Notes under the pieces: model-generated
Database searches by the model: none
Told to the model about the DNA's origin: nothing
What the model saw: only the letters and a program-made list of their open reading frames with translations
Shown here: one piece after another, positions 1-12,885 of the stretch
How positions within the stretch are numbered: the stretch's first letter is position 1
Layout of the letters: each line of letters begins with the position of its first letter
Source of the DNA: Eretmocerus hayati
Lineage: Eukaryota; Arthropoda; Insecta; Hymenoptera; Aphelinidae
Direction: 5' to 3'
DNA: 64,000 nucleotides
NCBI GenBank assembly: GCA_029851415.1
Contig: CM056741.1
Span: forward strand, 144,138,522-144,202,521
Program-made: the position numbers and the translations under genes

Positions 1-146
1 CGTGTGCTCCGTCTTTGTTCCTCCTCCACTCGCTTCTATCCTTATACTGCCCATCAGAGGGCCCTTATTCGCTCTCATTCTTATTTTTCTCGCCACACGG
101 ACAGCTTCCTGCTGCTGCCGTTGATACTCGAGTTTATATAGAGCAG

Positions 147-165
147 CTGGTGGTGGTGGTGGTGG
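147..165. repeat. (GGT)n microsatellite
   Basis: Uninterrupted GGT triplets in non-coding DNA. Confidence 0.8.
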
Positions 166-3100
166 TATTGATGGGCTATACTCTCGCCTGGGAATTGCCG
201 CCCTTATATATCTCGCCAATTTAGCACGAGAAGCGCACTCCTCCTCGTCCCTGGTAATTGCTCCCACGGACACCCAATTTAGTATTTTACTCAAGAATTC
301 TTAAGATGATGTTGAAGATGATGGAGAAAATTGAAAATTCATGATAAGGTTAGCCTGATGACAGATTATGTGAATCAAGTTTATTTTATATCGATATTTG
401 ATGACGGAAGCTTAGCTTGATCACGTGCCCTCGTCCAATTTTCGTCGATATCACGTGATCCTTTCGTCTTTCATAATTTTCAGTTCGTGTATTTTGGTTA
501 GTAATTATGTGAATGGTGTTTGTGAGATGGCCCGTGACGATGAGATCGGCAGGTTGGCCGTGAAATTTTTCAATGATTAATGAGCAAACGAATCGTTACG
601 TTACGGATTCATGCGTCAACCTCCTATATATCTGCAGAGCCTGATGAATTGTAGCTCTTTCGGATGATTGACATCGAGTTTTCATTGTTAATCTCGTACG
701 CCTCGTCTCGTATACCTTCTAATTTTGGATCATTTCCATATTAGCTTGCTATCAAGGCTATACGGCTTCGGCCATTCCACTATTCAAAATTGTTCACCGG
801 TCGGTCGAGCTGGATTCAGATGCCAATGGACCAATGTAGAAATGCATTTTTATCCTCCTTGTTTTTGCTACAATTAATCTCCTGATGGTCCAAGGCGGAT
901 TTTTTACCCTTCTATCGAGATCCACTGTCATCCAGTGCTAATTGATAATCCTAGTTGTCAGACGGATTTTCATTGAGTTATTAAATGAATTTTTGAAATA
1001 CACGGAGGTATAACATGAAAAAAGTTTGAAGTGAGACGCCCCAAGTTGAGAGGGCGTCGCAAATCTCCATATAGTAGCCGGCGCTTTGCATCATCGAAAC
1101 CATCCCCCATTCACTCGAGACATCACTCTTCCGGCAAATATAACATGTTCTCATTGAGAATCTTCCACTTTCTCGTATTTTCCTCTCTCAATAATATACT
1201 TGGCAAGATGTAACCGTGGAGTGGCCGGTTTTCAACGCGTCTCTCTCAAACGAACGATGATGGATGGGAAGCGCTGCTTCCTTGTATATGAGAATCTGAA
1301 TTGAAGCCTGTCGCTTCCAAAATCTTTGCTCAACCATCAAAATGGGAGGAGGAGCAAAATCGATCGGGTCCAGTTCGATTCCCTTACACGTTACGCGAGA
1401 TGAGAAGCACACTAATCTGTGAAAACGGGCCAAATTTTTCGGGCGTCTATAAGTAGGCTTTTGAGGGCCTATTTTCAAATAAAACATACTATGTGTATAT
1501 CTGGGGACCGGCTAATCCACTTTGACGCAACTCTTGACACATATAAATACTTACCTGTATTTTGAAGTGAGAGTGATGAGGAGCATTTCTTTGACGAACT
1601 TGGAGAGGTACGTGAGGGGATCAATGGGTATTTGGCTGTTTGTAAACGAAAGCGTCTTGATGTGTGTACCTATGTACCGCTCGATCGCACGACACCTTTA
1701 ATTCCGCTACAGAAAGTCATACGCGCAAACGACCGATAGACGAGCATTTATAGGCCGGTTTTGGTCAGTAATACAAACGTTACAAGCGGCTATACTTACG
1801 CCAATGTTGATCGGCTTACAAAATATTTGAGCTCACATACGGTATCAAAAGGTGACCTCTACGAGAATTGAGTGTATTTAATTTGAGATAGAGCTCTAGT
1901 CTAAGTTGATTGAATTACAGTGAACTTGGGGAAACTCAAACAAATGCACTACCTATCTAAGAAAAGAATTGAGACCAGACCTCGTCTGGGGAACTGATGG
2001 AAGATATCTCATTTTGCGCAAGTGCAGAATGAAATATTTGCATCGACCGATTTTTGCCAATCGTACCGGAAACTATCGAGTCTCGACATAGTGAAAATCA
2101 CGAGGATTCAAAATACTGTTGATTCTATTATTTCTCAAATTAGTATTCCATTAATCTTAAAAAATACGATTACATGATTGCATGATTCCGGTATGTACAT
2201 GTCATATGGGAAAAGCATCCTCAGCGCCAAATATTTTTTGAGCTGTTATAATTTTTTGCGATGATTCAATAACAGTCTCTTCCGAGTTGCCAAGTTGAAC
2301 CATCTATCGAGTCTTCAGAATGTTGATTTTCGTCTTACGTGCCCTGTCTCGCGTAATTTTGTCCATAGTGTTTGTTTCTCAAAAAACTGACCATTATGTG
2401 TCATTATTGTGGAATGTTTCGAGGGTAGATTCATTACTCCCTCTGCCTAACCAGCTATTACCTTCTTCCACAGACCATATTTTTTGATAAGCGTTATCGA
2501 ACGGTTTGCTGAATTTAGGCAAAAGTGACAGCGCGGTGGCTCGATTATCAGAGTCGCGCAAAAGCTCGGCTCGTCCTTGACGTTCAAAAACTTGTTTTGA
2601 ATCGCCTGGTTACCTAATATCCGAAAGAAGGCTCGATAAATTTAGAAGAACCTGCTCCCAGAAATGCGTTTCAATCCTAATCTGAACACAATCTTGTCGT
2701 CTGCAACGCAGCGACGTATTTATTCAAGAGCTTACTCAGAGAGGACTTGATCCGTGCGCGTAGAGAGTCTTATAATCGCAGGAGGCCAAAGAGCATCTTT
2801 CGGCTGAAATAATGTCTCCGTCCGACAGAATTTATCGAAGGCTGTATAGGAGTGTAGGCCGGATAGGCGGATTTCTGACTACCCACCCGATCAATTTTGC
2901 ACAAGAATCAGGAATAATATTATACCTATGAGCTGCATTTTAATGCGAGCGCAAAATTCGTCGCTCGCGCGCGTGTCCTCGTCATCAAAAACAGGCTGTG
3001 CGCTTTATACAAACATACATTCGCAAATTCATGTGTGCACATTAGTCGCGACTGGTTGGGATTTTTTTAATCCTATCCTGTACTCTGTAAGTTGCTGCTG

Positions 3101-5960
3101 GACGCATCGGCGACGTGCGAAATTCTTTTTATTTCGCTTGTCTTTATGGCGCTTCTACATCTGATATCATACATAGCTCGCAGTCAGAAGCGAATGTTGA
3201 GCGTATGCTATTTCTTTCAGAGAGGAAAGACGAAGAGGTGGAAGATGAGTTCTGACGAGAAGAATAAAAAAATTCGCGTTTCTTACGCAAGAATCTGACT
3301 GTTGAGGAACCGGATGCAATTCGTCGCTGCCCGATAACGAATTATTGTTCCTGTCCAACATGCTGCCATGTGTGAGCAAGAATCCGTCGCGCATAGAAGG
3401 AAATATTATATTTTTCTTCCAAGTTTGAAAGTGAAACATAAATTTTTAGAGATCGTCGTCGAATGCTGCATTCAGTTTGAGAACCGTAAAGCTGGCTCAG
3501 TTTTGTTCCGGCTCAAAAAAGTCAAATGAACAGATTACGGCAGATTTTCATTTAGGCCCACACTGTTCAACAATCGCTAGTATATCCCTCATTTTTTCCT
3601 TTTTTTTTTTGAAAATTGAACTCATTCCGTTCACAAAATTCGATACTCTTTCCCCGCTGCCCAGAAATATCGAGTAACCGCCGTTCAGTCATTGAGATTT
3701 TGCAAGTGGCACTGTAAGTATCTGAGTTCCGCTTATCGGGCACAAAACTGGCTCAAAATGTGAGTTTTGATTTATTTTTTAAAGATGGTTCGATTCATCA
3801 GGACTAGTTCTCCTCAAATTTCAAAAGTGTATCGATCCACTGGGATCTTTTCTGGTAGGTCGATAGATAGCGGGTCAGTAGATTTATTCCATCCTCTATA
3901 GCTGATTTTTGCAAATTTCCTCTCGAATGTATGAGTACAAATTTGAAATATCGTTTGACGAAAGATTGTCCAATGTAAGTTTTTGTATGCAGGAACTTGC
4001 AAAGAATTGCAATTCTCTTTGAAGAAACATTACCTCAATTCATGGGAATATCCATGTAAATTTGACGAAAACAATCAAGTGTGCCTCATATACCTCAGAT
4101 GCGTCTAGAAGTGACCGAATCCATCAGAATTTCATTGTCTAGAACAATATCATAATAGCAAGATTTTTGGTCTTACAACACTTTAGATTCGCGTCGAATC
4201 TCCCAAAATCGATGAGATTGTAGTCTGATTGAGGATAATTTGAAGTTGGTGTATCCAGCGTATTGAAAAATATGACTTGTATCAGAGCATCAAAATTCTC
4301 AACAATTTCCCGCTTCAAGATATGAAAGAAATCGGCAAGATAACTTTTTAGGCAAACTCGTGTTATGGTGCACAAAATACACATTGAGAATCCGCTTCGT
4401 GAATTTATACGAATTCCTTGAATACATCAGGCAATCCAGTTTTCTTATACACGAGTCGGTCGCTGCATGCTTTGCCAAATTTTGTGCGAGTGTGTCCCCG
4501 AAGTGTGTTTTTTTCTTCAATTTTTTTCCGTTGTTCCATCGGGAGACACGCAAACTCGCAGGCATAGGCCGCATATTATAGGTGTTTCGGGCGCTTATTA
4601 GCTGCAGTTGTGCAAATATTTCTCAAGTATCAGAGGCTATGGTATTATTATTATATATAATACAGGATCTGTCCGCTGTGTCACGCATTAGCACGTTATT
4701 CGCGAAAATTAGCACGGAATTCGTCGGCGGCGCTGATCCCCGAATCAGCAGAAAATATACTCTTTCTCTGAGTGCTTGGATATATTGAAAATGCGAGAAT
4801 GTTGGGAGCATGAATTCGCTCGCGAGTGGCGGCTTCATCAGAGTTATATTGTCGACGAGTCGCGGAACGAGGGATGCAGAGAAACGTCAGCGCGGGCGGG
4901 CGGGCGGACGGGTAGAGTGTAGGGATGAGTAGGGAAGGGTAAATTGCCGTCGAGTGAAGGAGGGCTACCGTTCGCGAGTGGCGATAAAAGCGCTCCTCGC
5001 GCGACGATCTTTGGCACGGCAGCATAGAGCAGAGCGCATCATCAACAGGTTGGCGCGCCACTGACGACCGAGTCGCTTGCTCTCACACAATTCTGTCTGT
5101 TATAGAATCCCTCTTCATTGCACTAGCTGTCTATCTCTCCTCTTTTACTTCCATATCGTCCCCGTCGGCATACATCACATCCACATATACCTAGCACCTC
5201 CACCTGTATTATACCTGTATTATAGCCGCGCATACACCGACAGCAGCATCTCGCCGATTTCAGTGGGCCGAATTTCAAGGTCGCGTCTCTCGATCTTCGT
5301 CTACATCCGCATGTAACCCATCTCGAGTTATTTCTTCCACCATCTACACGTAGCGCCACGTATGAGATGTTACATGCCGCCCTTGAATGCACCCAAGAGC
5401 GCCTACATGAGACGGCGGCTCGATGATTCGAAGGGGCTGATGTGCCGACGACTTTGGCTAATTAGCTCGCCCCGAGCTGCTCGTAAACTCGCCGCTGAGT
5501 CAACATTTTTGGCAGCCCCATAAATGCGGGGACCAGCTCCCATTCTGCACCGTCTCGCGGGAGAGTATGTGGCTTCCCGGCCTCCGCAGAGTGATGGTAC
5601 AAAGGCTTCCGAGCTGATGGGAACCGGCCGACAAATCAAAATTTGCACAGCAACTGTACTAATTCTGCAACTATTAAAAACAGTTTATTATCGGGTGTGG
5701 AATCTTCATTTTATCGCAGCTGCTGAGATTCTCTCTTTTACGGGTGACTCTCTTTCAAACGGCGCTCCATCTCGATGAATTATTATTGGCTATTGAGAAG
5801 GACACTTTGATTTATAAAATGGCTCCAGCAAATCACTAGTCGCCAAGATGATCGTGTGTTGGAGCTACTGTAAACTCACACATTCATGGCTTCGCATAAG
5901 TAAAATATTCTCGTGCAATTTTGATACGAATGAATATATCTTACCCTGAAAGTTGTCATT

Positions 5961-6093
5961 CCCTGGTAGAAATGTGACCATTTTTTTCAGTATTTTTTCT
6001 ATCCACCAGGTGGCTGGTATAAGGCCTTATGGCTAGTAGCAATACGACTTGGCCAGTTATTGGCCAAGAAATGCTCACTCATTTCTACCAGGG
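5961..6093. mobile_element. Small palindromic element (MITE-like)
   Basis: The element is 133 bp long with terminal inverted repeats CCCTGGTAGAAATG and CATTTCTACCAGGG. The interior also carries a short palindrome around TTGGCC. There is no coding capacity. The structure is that of a miniature inverted-repeat transposable element, but no clear target duplication is visible, so the superfamily cannot be assigned. Confidence 0.6.
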
Positions 6094-9000
6094 TAATTAA
6101 GTATTACACCTTGTGCTTTGGATCCAGGAAAGTTTGATAAATCGTCACTTAGTCTTTTTGTGTTGAAAGATGAATGAATTTTGAAATTCCGTAGTACGTA
6201 AATGTCTTTGTCACTGTGGTGTGCTCGTCAATCCTTCATTTTTTGGAGGTTGTTGGATGTGTAACCAAAAAGTCTAATAAATTTTACTGACTTTTACGAT
6301 GTGTTTCAGCTACTATAAGAACAAAAGTTGTACCATGTTCCCAAAAGTCACTCGCAGAGACTACGCCTAATACCTTACTCAAGTGCGAGAATCAAGTTTC
6401 TTTGACTTCCTCGAATAAACTTCTGATCTTTTTGGATGGCCCTCAAAAAAGTCAATTCGAGGTCACGCCGATGTGAGAGACAGAATAATTTCCTTCTCGA
6501 CCCACTCAAGGAATTTGAATCTCTCAGCGCTCAAAGCATGATCTGGGGACACATACACTTAGACTTTATCGAGTGTTATTACAGCACACGTGCTTGACTC
6601 TGTCGTATTATACAGCAAGGCAATGTGAGGTCGAGTCGGCGGGGATCGCCTCGAGATGTATTTTACGAGAAGAGTATCTCTGTCCAGCTATGGCTCGAGC
6701 ACCTAAGTATCTGCCGCTTTAGTTTGGCTCATACAAAGGTGTCGGCGAGTTCGTCTGGGGGCGCGCTATCCGTCATCTCAATCTCATCGCTCTTGCCAAA
6801 AAGCGCGCTCTCTTTTGTGAAAGATCGTACAGAGCTATCTAGCAGAATCCAGATGAGCAGTTCTCGTCTCGCGGACATATGTGATGGTTCGTCTATGTAT
6901 CAGCTGTGTAGATAGATATAGTTCGCCCAAACGATTTTGATTTACCTTCGCACATGTGCGGATGTAATAAGAGATGCCGTCAGCATCGCAGCCTCGATCA
7001 TATAATCATCATCGCGAACAGTAACAGCATCCAAAGATGCTGGGGTCCAGCGGGCGATCATGACTCGCGGACTCGGATTTTCAATCTAAACTCGCATCGG
7101 TCTGACCGAGGCTAAGTCATTAAGGTCGCGCGCGGACGATATTCAAATCGAATTCTGTCGAAAAGGCGTGGAGCCTATATTATCATACCTCTCGCCTTCT
7201 TCAAAGTATGACGAGTACAGACAAAGTTCTTAAAACAGGAAAAATTAAATTCACTCGAGCAACTTTGTCTGTGATAAAAATTGACTCTCACTTTCATCGA
7301 ATGTCGTTTCAATAGTCAAATCCGGAATCAAACCTCAACCTCAAAATCTTTGATTTCCAATTATTCAAGAAATTTACCCATAGAAATGAATTCAGTCTGT
7401 ATCGGTGAAACGCTTATTCAACACTACACCTCGCAGCTACTGTGACTACGCCCGCGTCTTATCAAGTGTGAACCCGATCAGCACCCTGATACAGAACACC
7501 TCAAATCAAATGCACAATGTATAATATTCACACCACGCTTGTCTTCCGGGATATCTTGCTCTATGGGCGCACCCGCCTCAGCTTAGCAGGTCTCCGATGG
7601 TCTCGTATAGTTACATTTTACAATATCGCAGGCAAATACTCGGCCATTATATGTGGGCCAACTCAACGCTTACCTCACGGAAATAAGCAGTAATCACGAT
7701 GCTTCGGTACATATTTTACACACGATGCGGCGGCGCCGGGCCCGCCGCGCCCTGCTCCCTCTAAACTCCAAACGATGCTTTCGCCAAACCACTCAATTTT
7801 TTGCTCGACCGCAAAAATTATCCGCAACAAGCACGGAGATGCCCAGCTGCAGCACTTTTCTCTTTTACGATTTTCAGAGTTGCCTATACCCGTTGTATTC
7901 ACCTGCAGTCAAAGATTCTTGGCAGCAGTGCAGTGGTCAATGATTATATTAACTTGGGCGCGTGCCTCAGGCGTAAAAATACGTTATACTTGCGCATAGA
8001 TTGGACAACGCTCGATTACGCGCTCATAATTATGCGAGAGTAAGCGTTGTGTGCAGTTATATTCATCGCCACTGCGATATACATATCCTTGCCACGCCGC
8101 GGAGAGTGAGCACAGGTATAACGTGACACTCAAGGACTCTTTGGCTCTGTAGAACGCAAAGTGAGTCAACGACAAATCACGGCGAATGCGGAGCAAAATT
8201 CGATCAGCTGCCAGATATGAACGCAACGTAATAACGGTGAACCTGCTATCGCGAGCGTTGTTTTTGTTGGAAAAAAATCTATTCTTGCTCTTACGCGAGG
8301 CGATTGTCTTACAATAGACCTTACTGACTGTTTCATTTCGATGAATTAACGAGTTTGAAGTCTCGAGCAAAAATAACAGATTTGATGTTGAAAAAAGAAC
8401 ATCCAATTTCGACTGTCGGTATGTCGAAAATTTCCCCTCATAGGAATTCTAAAAATGATACAATTTCATATTTGAAGGCTGGATGAAACGAAAAAATTTT
8501 CAATGCGTGCTTTGTATTGAGGTCACATCCGCAAATTTTGTCAGGCATTGCGAGCAGCGCGCAGCGCGATCAGCGTCCGAATCAGTAGTAACAGACCGAT
8601 CCGCTCAGACGGACATCAGTTGCGGGTGCGCCGTTCAATACGATCAAGCTCACCATCCAGCGATCCATGCGACTTTAAAATGCCAAATGTCTGAATCAGA
8701 TCATAGACAAATCAATCTATTATATGATACACTCATCCGACAGTTTAGTGTCTCACGAGTCGAACACGTCGCATGGTCGATTGAACCACAGTCTAGCACG
8801 AGTACCGATCTCTCGGCGCGGCCAGCCGCTCACCTCGCTCTACACACAAATATTGCGTCGGCACTCTCGAAATTGTGCAACTTGCTCGCATACCTGCATT
8901 CAGCCGTGATATACCTGCACAAACTCACGCATATCACCTATAAAGTGAACAGGAACCAAACGTGTAGTGTCTCGTCTATTAGAGCGCGCAGTCACCGGAC

Positions 9001-12000
9001 CAATGGCTCGGTGGTAGCCCCTCAGAGCGCGAACTTGACATTATAGCAAGGACGTTCACTCTCTACCTATGCGGCAAGAGCGTGTTTTGAAAGGAGGAAA
9101 TGAGAAAAATGTCGTGGTGGCCGAATTCGGAGCCCGCGGGGGGCATCCAAGCTTCTCGACTAATGTGTCTCTCTTTGTAATGATAATACGTGAATCGCGA
9201 GACCTCATGTGCTTAACTGCAGATACCTGTCGCGCACCGGGTAATAGTGTGCGTGAACCGCTAAGACGTTCGTTTGCGGGAGGATCGTTAAAATCGGAGG
9301 CGCTGCTTTTATACTGAATCGCGAGGGATGAGATGAATCGTTACGTGGAATCACGGGCTGTGGTCGGCGATTACGGTGCGTATTACGTCCAGGAAGAGCG
9401 GACAGAGCGATGACGAGCTTGCGGGATTCGGGCTGACCAATCGCGCTTCCACGATTCATTAGCGCATATCCCTACACGCACATGTGGTTAATCGCTCCTT
9501 ACGTCGCTTACACGTCATTGCTTACGTTCACGGCTCCCTTTACATTTTTAAAAGCATTCGTTGAGTTGTCACGTCTAAATTGGATTCTAAAAGTTGGCAC
9601 GGAAATTGATTAGGGTATCCGCGGCCCTTGTCATCGTAAGATTTTGTTTAGGATATAATTTTGAACAAGGGGTAAAAATAATTCGTAGTTCTGGGAGGGA
9701 AGTGTGCAAATTTGTGTCTGTAAACTTGTCCCAATCACATCTCTTGAATTTACACCGTAAGATAATGAACTGCTCTCGCAGCGTAATTTTTGTACCACAA
9801 TCTTTTGCTCCATCCATCGACAGATAAACTCGAAGCGAGCCGTAATTATCGCAACTCTTGCTCGATCTACTGAATTGCATCGATTCGTACACGTGACGCT
9901 CTCATGACCACTGTACATATCAACAACTTCTGCGACATCGGGGCGCTCCCTCGCTTCATTTATGCAGCATCTGTCTCAATTTCACTCACCTGTCGCAACG
10001 ATCTTGCTCAGTTCCTCGGGTCGTGAGTGTACAACTTACCGGCGTGAAGGGAAACTAATTCTTGATTCACACTATAACATGGTCGTTTGGCTAAAGTTTA
10101 ATTTGCGCACGAGTCTGCATTTCACGATCGGTCGGTTGATCCCCAAAAGAGAATCTTACTATTCATATCAAACTTGCAACTAGAGATCTCGAATCTTACA
10201 TAACCCTCTCCTATATTCCCACCTATACCCGAGCTTCGAAACGTTATAAAATTATTGCAGACACAATCACGACCAATCGCCGATCAATCCGACGCTGCCG
10301 ATCCTCGATCCTCACATGCCGTCCCAATTTAATCGATCGCCGTTTTCCCCATTTGAACAAGAGGCATTCTTCTCACCTGGGCTATTACCTCATGCGCTTC
10401 GATATGTACTCCTCCGCTCGTATGGCCGGCTAATTTGTCAGTCTGTACAAAGCCGATCTCTTCGCGCGGGCTATACGAGTGATTCATCTCGCAGAGACGA
10501 CGACATCAACGGCGAAGACGCAAAAAAGCTCTCGCGCGCGCGCGCGAGACAGACGGTAAAAAACGATGCCTATAGCGATTGCCTTTACATACAATCAGAC
10601 TGCAAAAACTATCGCGTCTCTTTCTCTTTTCCTCTTTCTTATATACTTATACACGGTGATCCTCGCTATGCACTCGCGTTTGATAGGATAACGGAAGAAG
10701 CATCCGAGATGTCGTCTGCACGCGCTGCGCGTCACCGCAGCTCCGATGCACGCCGATGCGCTCGCAAGCATCGGGTATTATATGTGTGTACCTGCCAACC
10801 GATGGTACTTGTCGCCCATTCCCGGCAATTGAGAGTTCAATGAATCGTATTCTGGACCAGAGTCTTGCTCACACGATCAGATTGCGGCGGCGCACTGAAT
10901 TCATATTCTGTAGCCGATACGATCCACCATTGTTTTTAATCAGAATGGTGAATCTTATTCCTAACATCTCGCCTCGTCACGACTGAATGTTGATTCTTTG
11001 TTGGCCGTGTTGGACGAATTTTCAATTACTCATCTTTAATTTGACCAAATCTATTAGATTCCTATTTCTCGCGATAGCCAACAAATGAGAATCAGACAGA
11101 GGGAGGATATTCCAACGTCTCAATCAATTCTATCATACAACAAAGTGCCTGTCGATTTCGATGTAGAATCACTCTACTTGCACATGGTTTAAAATGGTAA
11201 CAGCAGAAAAGTTGGCCGATCGATCGATCGCTCTATATCAACGTATCTCGGTCGCTCGTCCTGATACGGCGTGTCTTTGACTATATTACTCGCGATCGCA
11301 TACCGATTACAATGCGGGCGAGGCTAGCCCACGCTTCATCCGCTCGATGGAATCTCGCGGCGGCGGCGTGCGCGACACGCTCGTATAATAACTAACGATT
11401 GGATTTGCGCGTGATCGCACCTGATCGCAAGCCGCACTTGATCTCTAATAATTGCGTACCATCACAATTTGCGTAGGCGGAGTGGGAGCCCGTATGGTTT
11501 AACTCTGTCGCAGCAGATGCCGATCACAATTTAGCAGCGGCTAACGAGGGAATCGGCAAAAAAGGAGAGACCTGCAGCTTGCGGAACTCGCACGGGTGAT
11601 CTTGTGGCTGTGATGATGAATTATTAGCGCATCCTGGCTGCACACCATAATAGTAATCTTGCCGCACGAATCCATGGAACGTGGAATTATGAATGGACAG
11701 GACTCAAGGGCCCGCAATATCTGGAGCGCGAGATTCCGACGGTATAGGCGAGAGGCTGCTGCCGTCCACCGCGCTCGAGGCTATTCGCGATCTATGATAG
11801 ACAAGGTCAGCTTCTCTCTCGTCGTGGCCTTTCCCCGCGTTCCTCGCGACAACGGCAGCACCGGTCGCTCATTTGTTTATGAATATACATACTCGCTCTC
11901 TGAACAACAATTTCTGTATCTATACACCGACTGTGTATATATAGCAAGATCGGGAACGCGCGTCGCCACGATTAATGCCCCGAGACAAGTCGACCGCCAA

Positions 12001-12167
12001 CGACAATGACGATCAATCCGCGAGAGCCGCAGCCACCGCTCTCCTTTTGCAACCGTGTGGGGTGAACCAAGATCAGATCGCTATGTGCAAGCCGCCGCGC
12101 CACTGCTGCACCGATAAATAAAGATGACGCGCTCATCGTGCCACCGTCGGCTTATGAATTTCACATA

Positions 12168-12168
<1 letters not shown>

Positions 12169-12197
<29 letters not shown>
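12169..12197. repeat. (CGT)n microsatellite
   Basis: About nine CGT triplets in tandem, 0.7 kb upstream of the zinc-finger exon. In one frame it reads as an arginine run, but nothing around it looks like coding sequence. Confidence 0.8.
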
Positions 12198-12198
<1 letters not shown>

Positions 12199-12885
12199 TG
12201 TAGCCAGGACCAGCTCTCCTCACTCTTTACCTCTTTCTCTGCGATGCCCTGCGTTCCACCGCGAGCATATACTACGACGACGTTTCCTCTTGTTTCTCTC
12301 GTCCGCGCGTCCTTTCGCGATGCTTTTCGCATGTCGCGCGCTTTGTCGTCCGCCGCCGCCGCCGCCATCCTCGCACTCGCGATATACTTTTGCAGCTGTA
12401 GTTTCGTTTCCCATCGTGATCGAGCCCCTTTGCTCTTTATACTCCATTCTCTATACGCATCATCCAAACTCGTTCCGTCTCGCGGAATCGTTCTCTCTAT
12501 TATGCGATGCGATCGTCTGGTGAACGCACTCGTTGGGAGAGCTTGCGATCGAATTATTGCCGTCTCTGGCGATTTAAATCGCAATACATCCGGTTAGTAC
12601 TAGGCGTTTCCGGCTTTGAATGAGCGAGAAGAATCCATCACTCCATTGGTCATCTCTATCTTTCACTCAAGGCCGAATGAATTGCTGAATTGATGAACCT
12701 TTTTCAAACTTCAATGCCTTGAAATGGTACCCCTAACGTGGGACTCGGGCAAGGACTCGGGACGCCGTTGCCCTGCAACCTCAGATCCCCCGATTCCAAA
12801 ACTCCTCCCGATGTATGGACGAACCTCCTCGATAATTTGACTGGAAAACGAAACTAACGAAATCCGTTTTCTCTTGTGCTTGCAG

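Larger units (their letters stand above)
1..12885. other. Non-coding upstream or intronic region of the zinc-finger gene
   Basis: This 12.9-kb stretch holds no coding exon I can support. It is CpG-rich for an insect, with runs such as alternating CG near 10,535 and GATC repeats near 11,219. It contains one palindromic element (5961-6093) and short triplet repeats near 150 and 12,169. It ends at a good splice acceptor, a pyrimidine-rich tract followed by TTGCAG at 12,880-12,885, so at least its right part is the last intron of the rotund/squeeze-type gene. Developmental transcription-factor genes of this family usually have long introns rich in enhancers, which would fit. Earlier exons are either outside the window or too short or diverged to recognise here. 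Confidence 0.55.

Noticed and set aside
8483..9046. 187-codon open frame
   Set aside because: No domain, no splice structure, compositionally random, and in CpG-rich DNA where stop codons are rarer. Not supported as a gene.
10316..10843. 175-codon open frame
   Set aside because: Same reasons: arginine/serine-rich chance frame including the CG dinucleotide run.
12124..12597. 157-codon frame ending just before the zinc-finger intron
   Set aside because: It depends on a (CGT)n arginine run and does not resemble any Rotund/Squeeze N-terminal sequence. A GTTAGT donor near its end is not enough.
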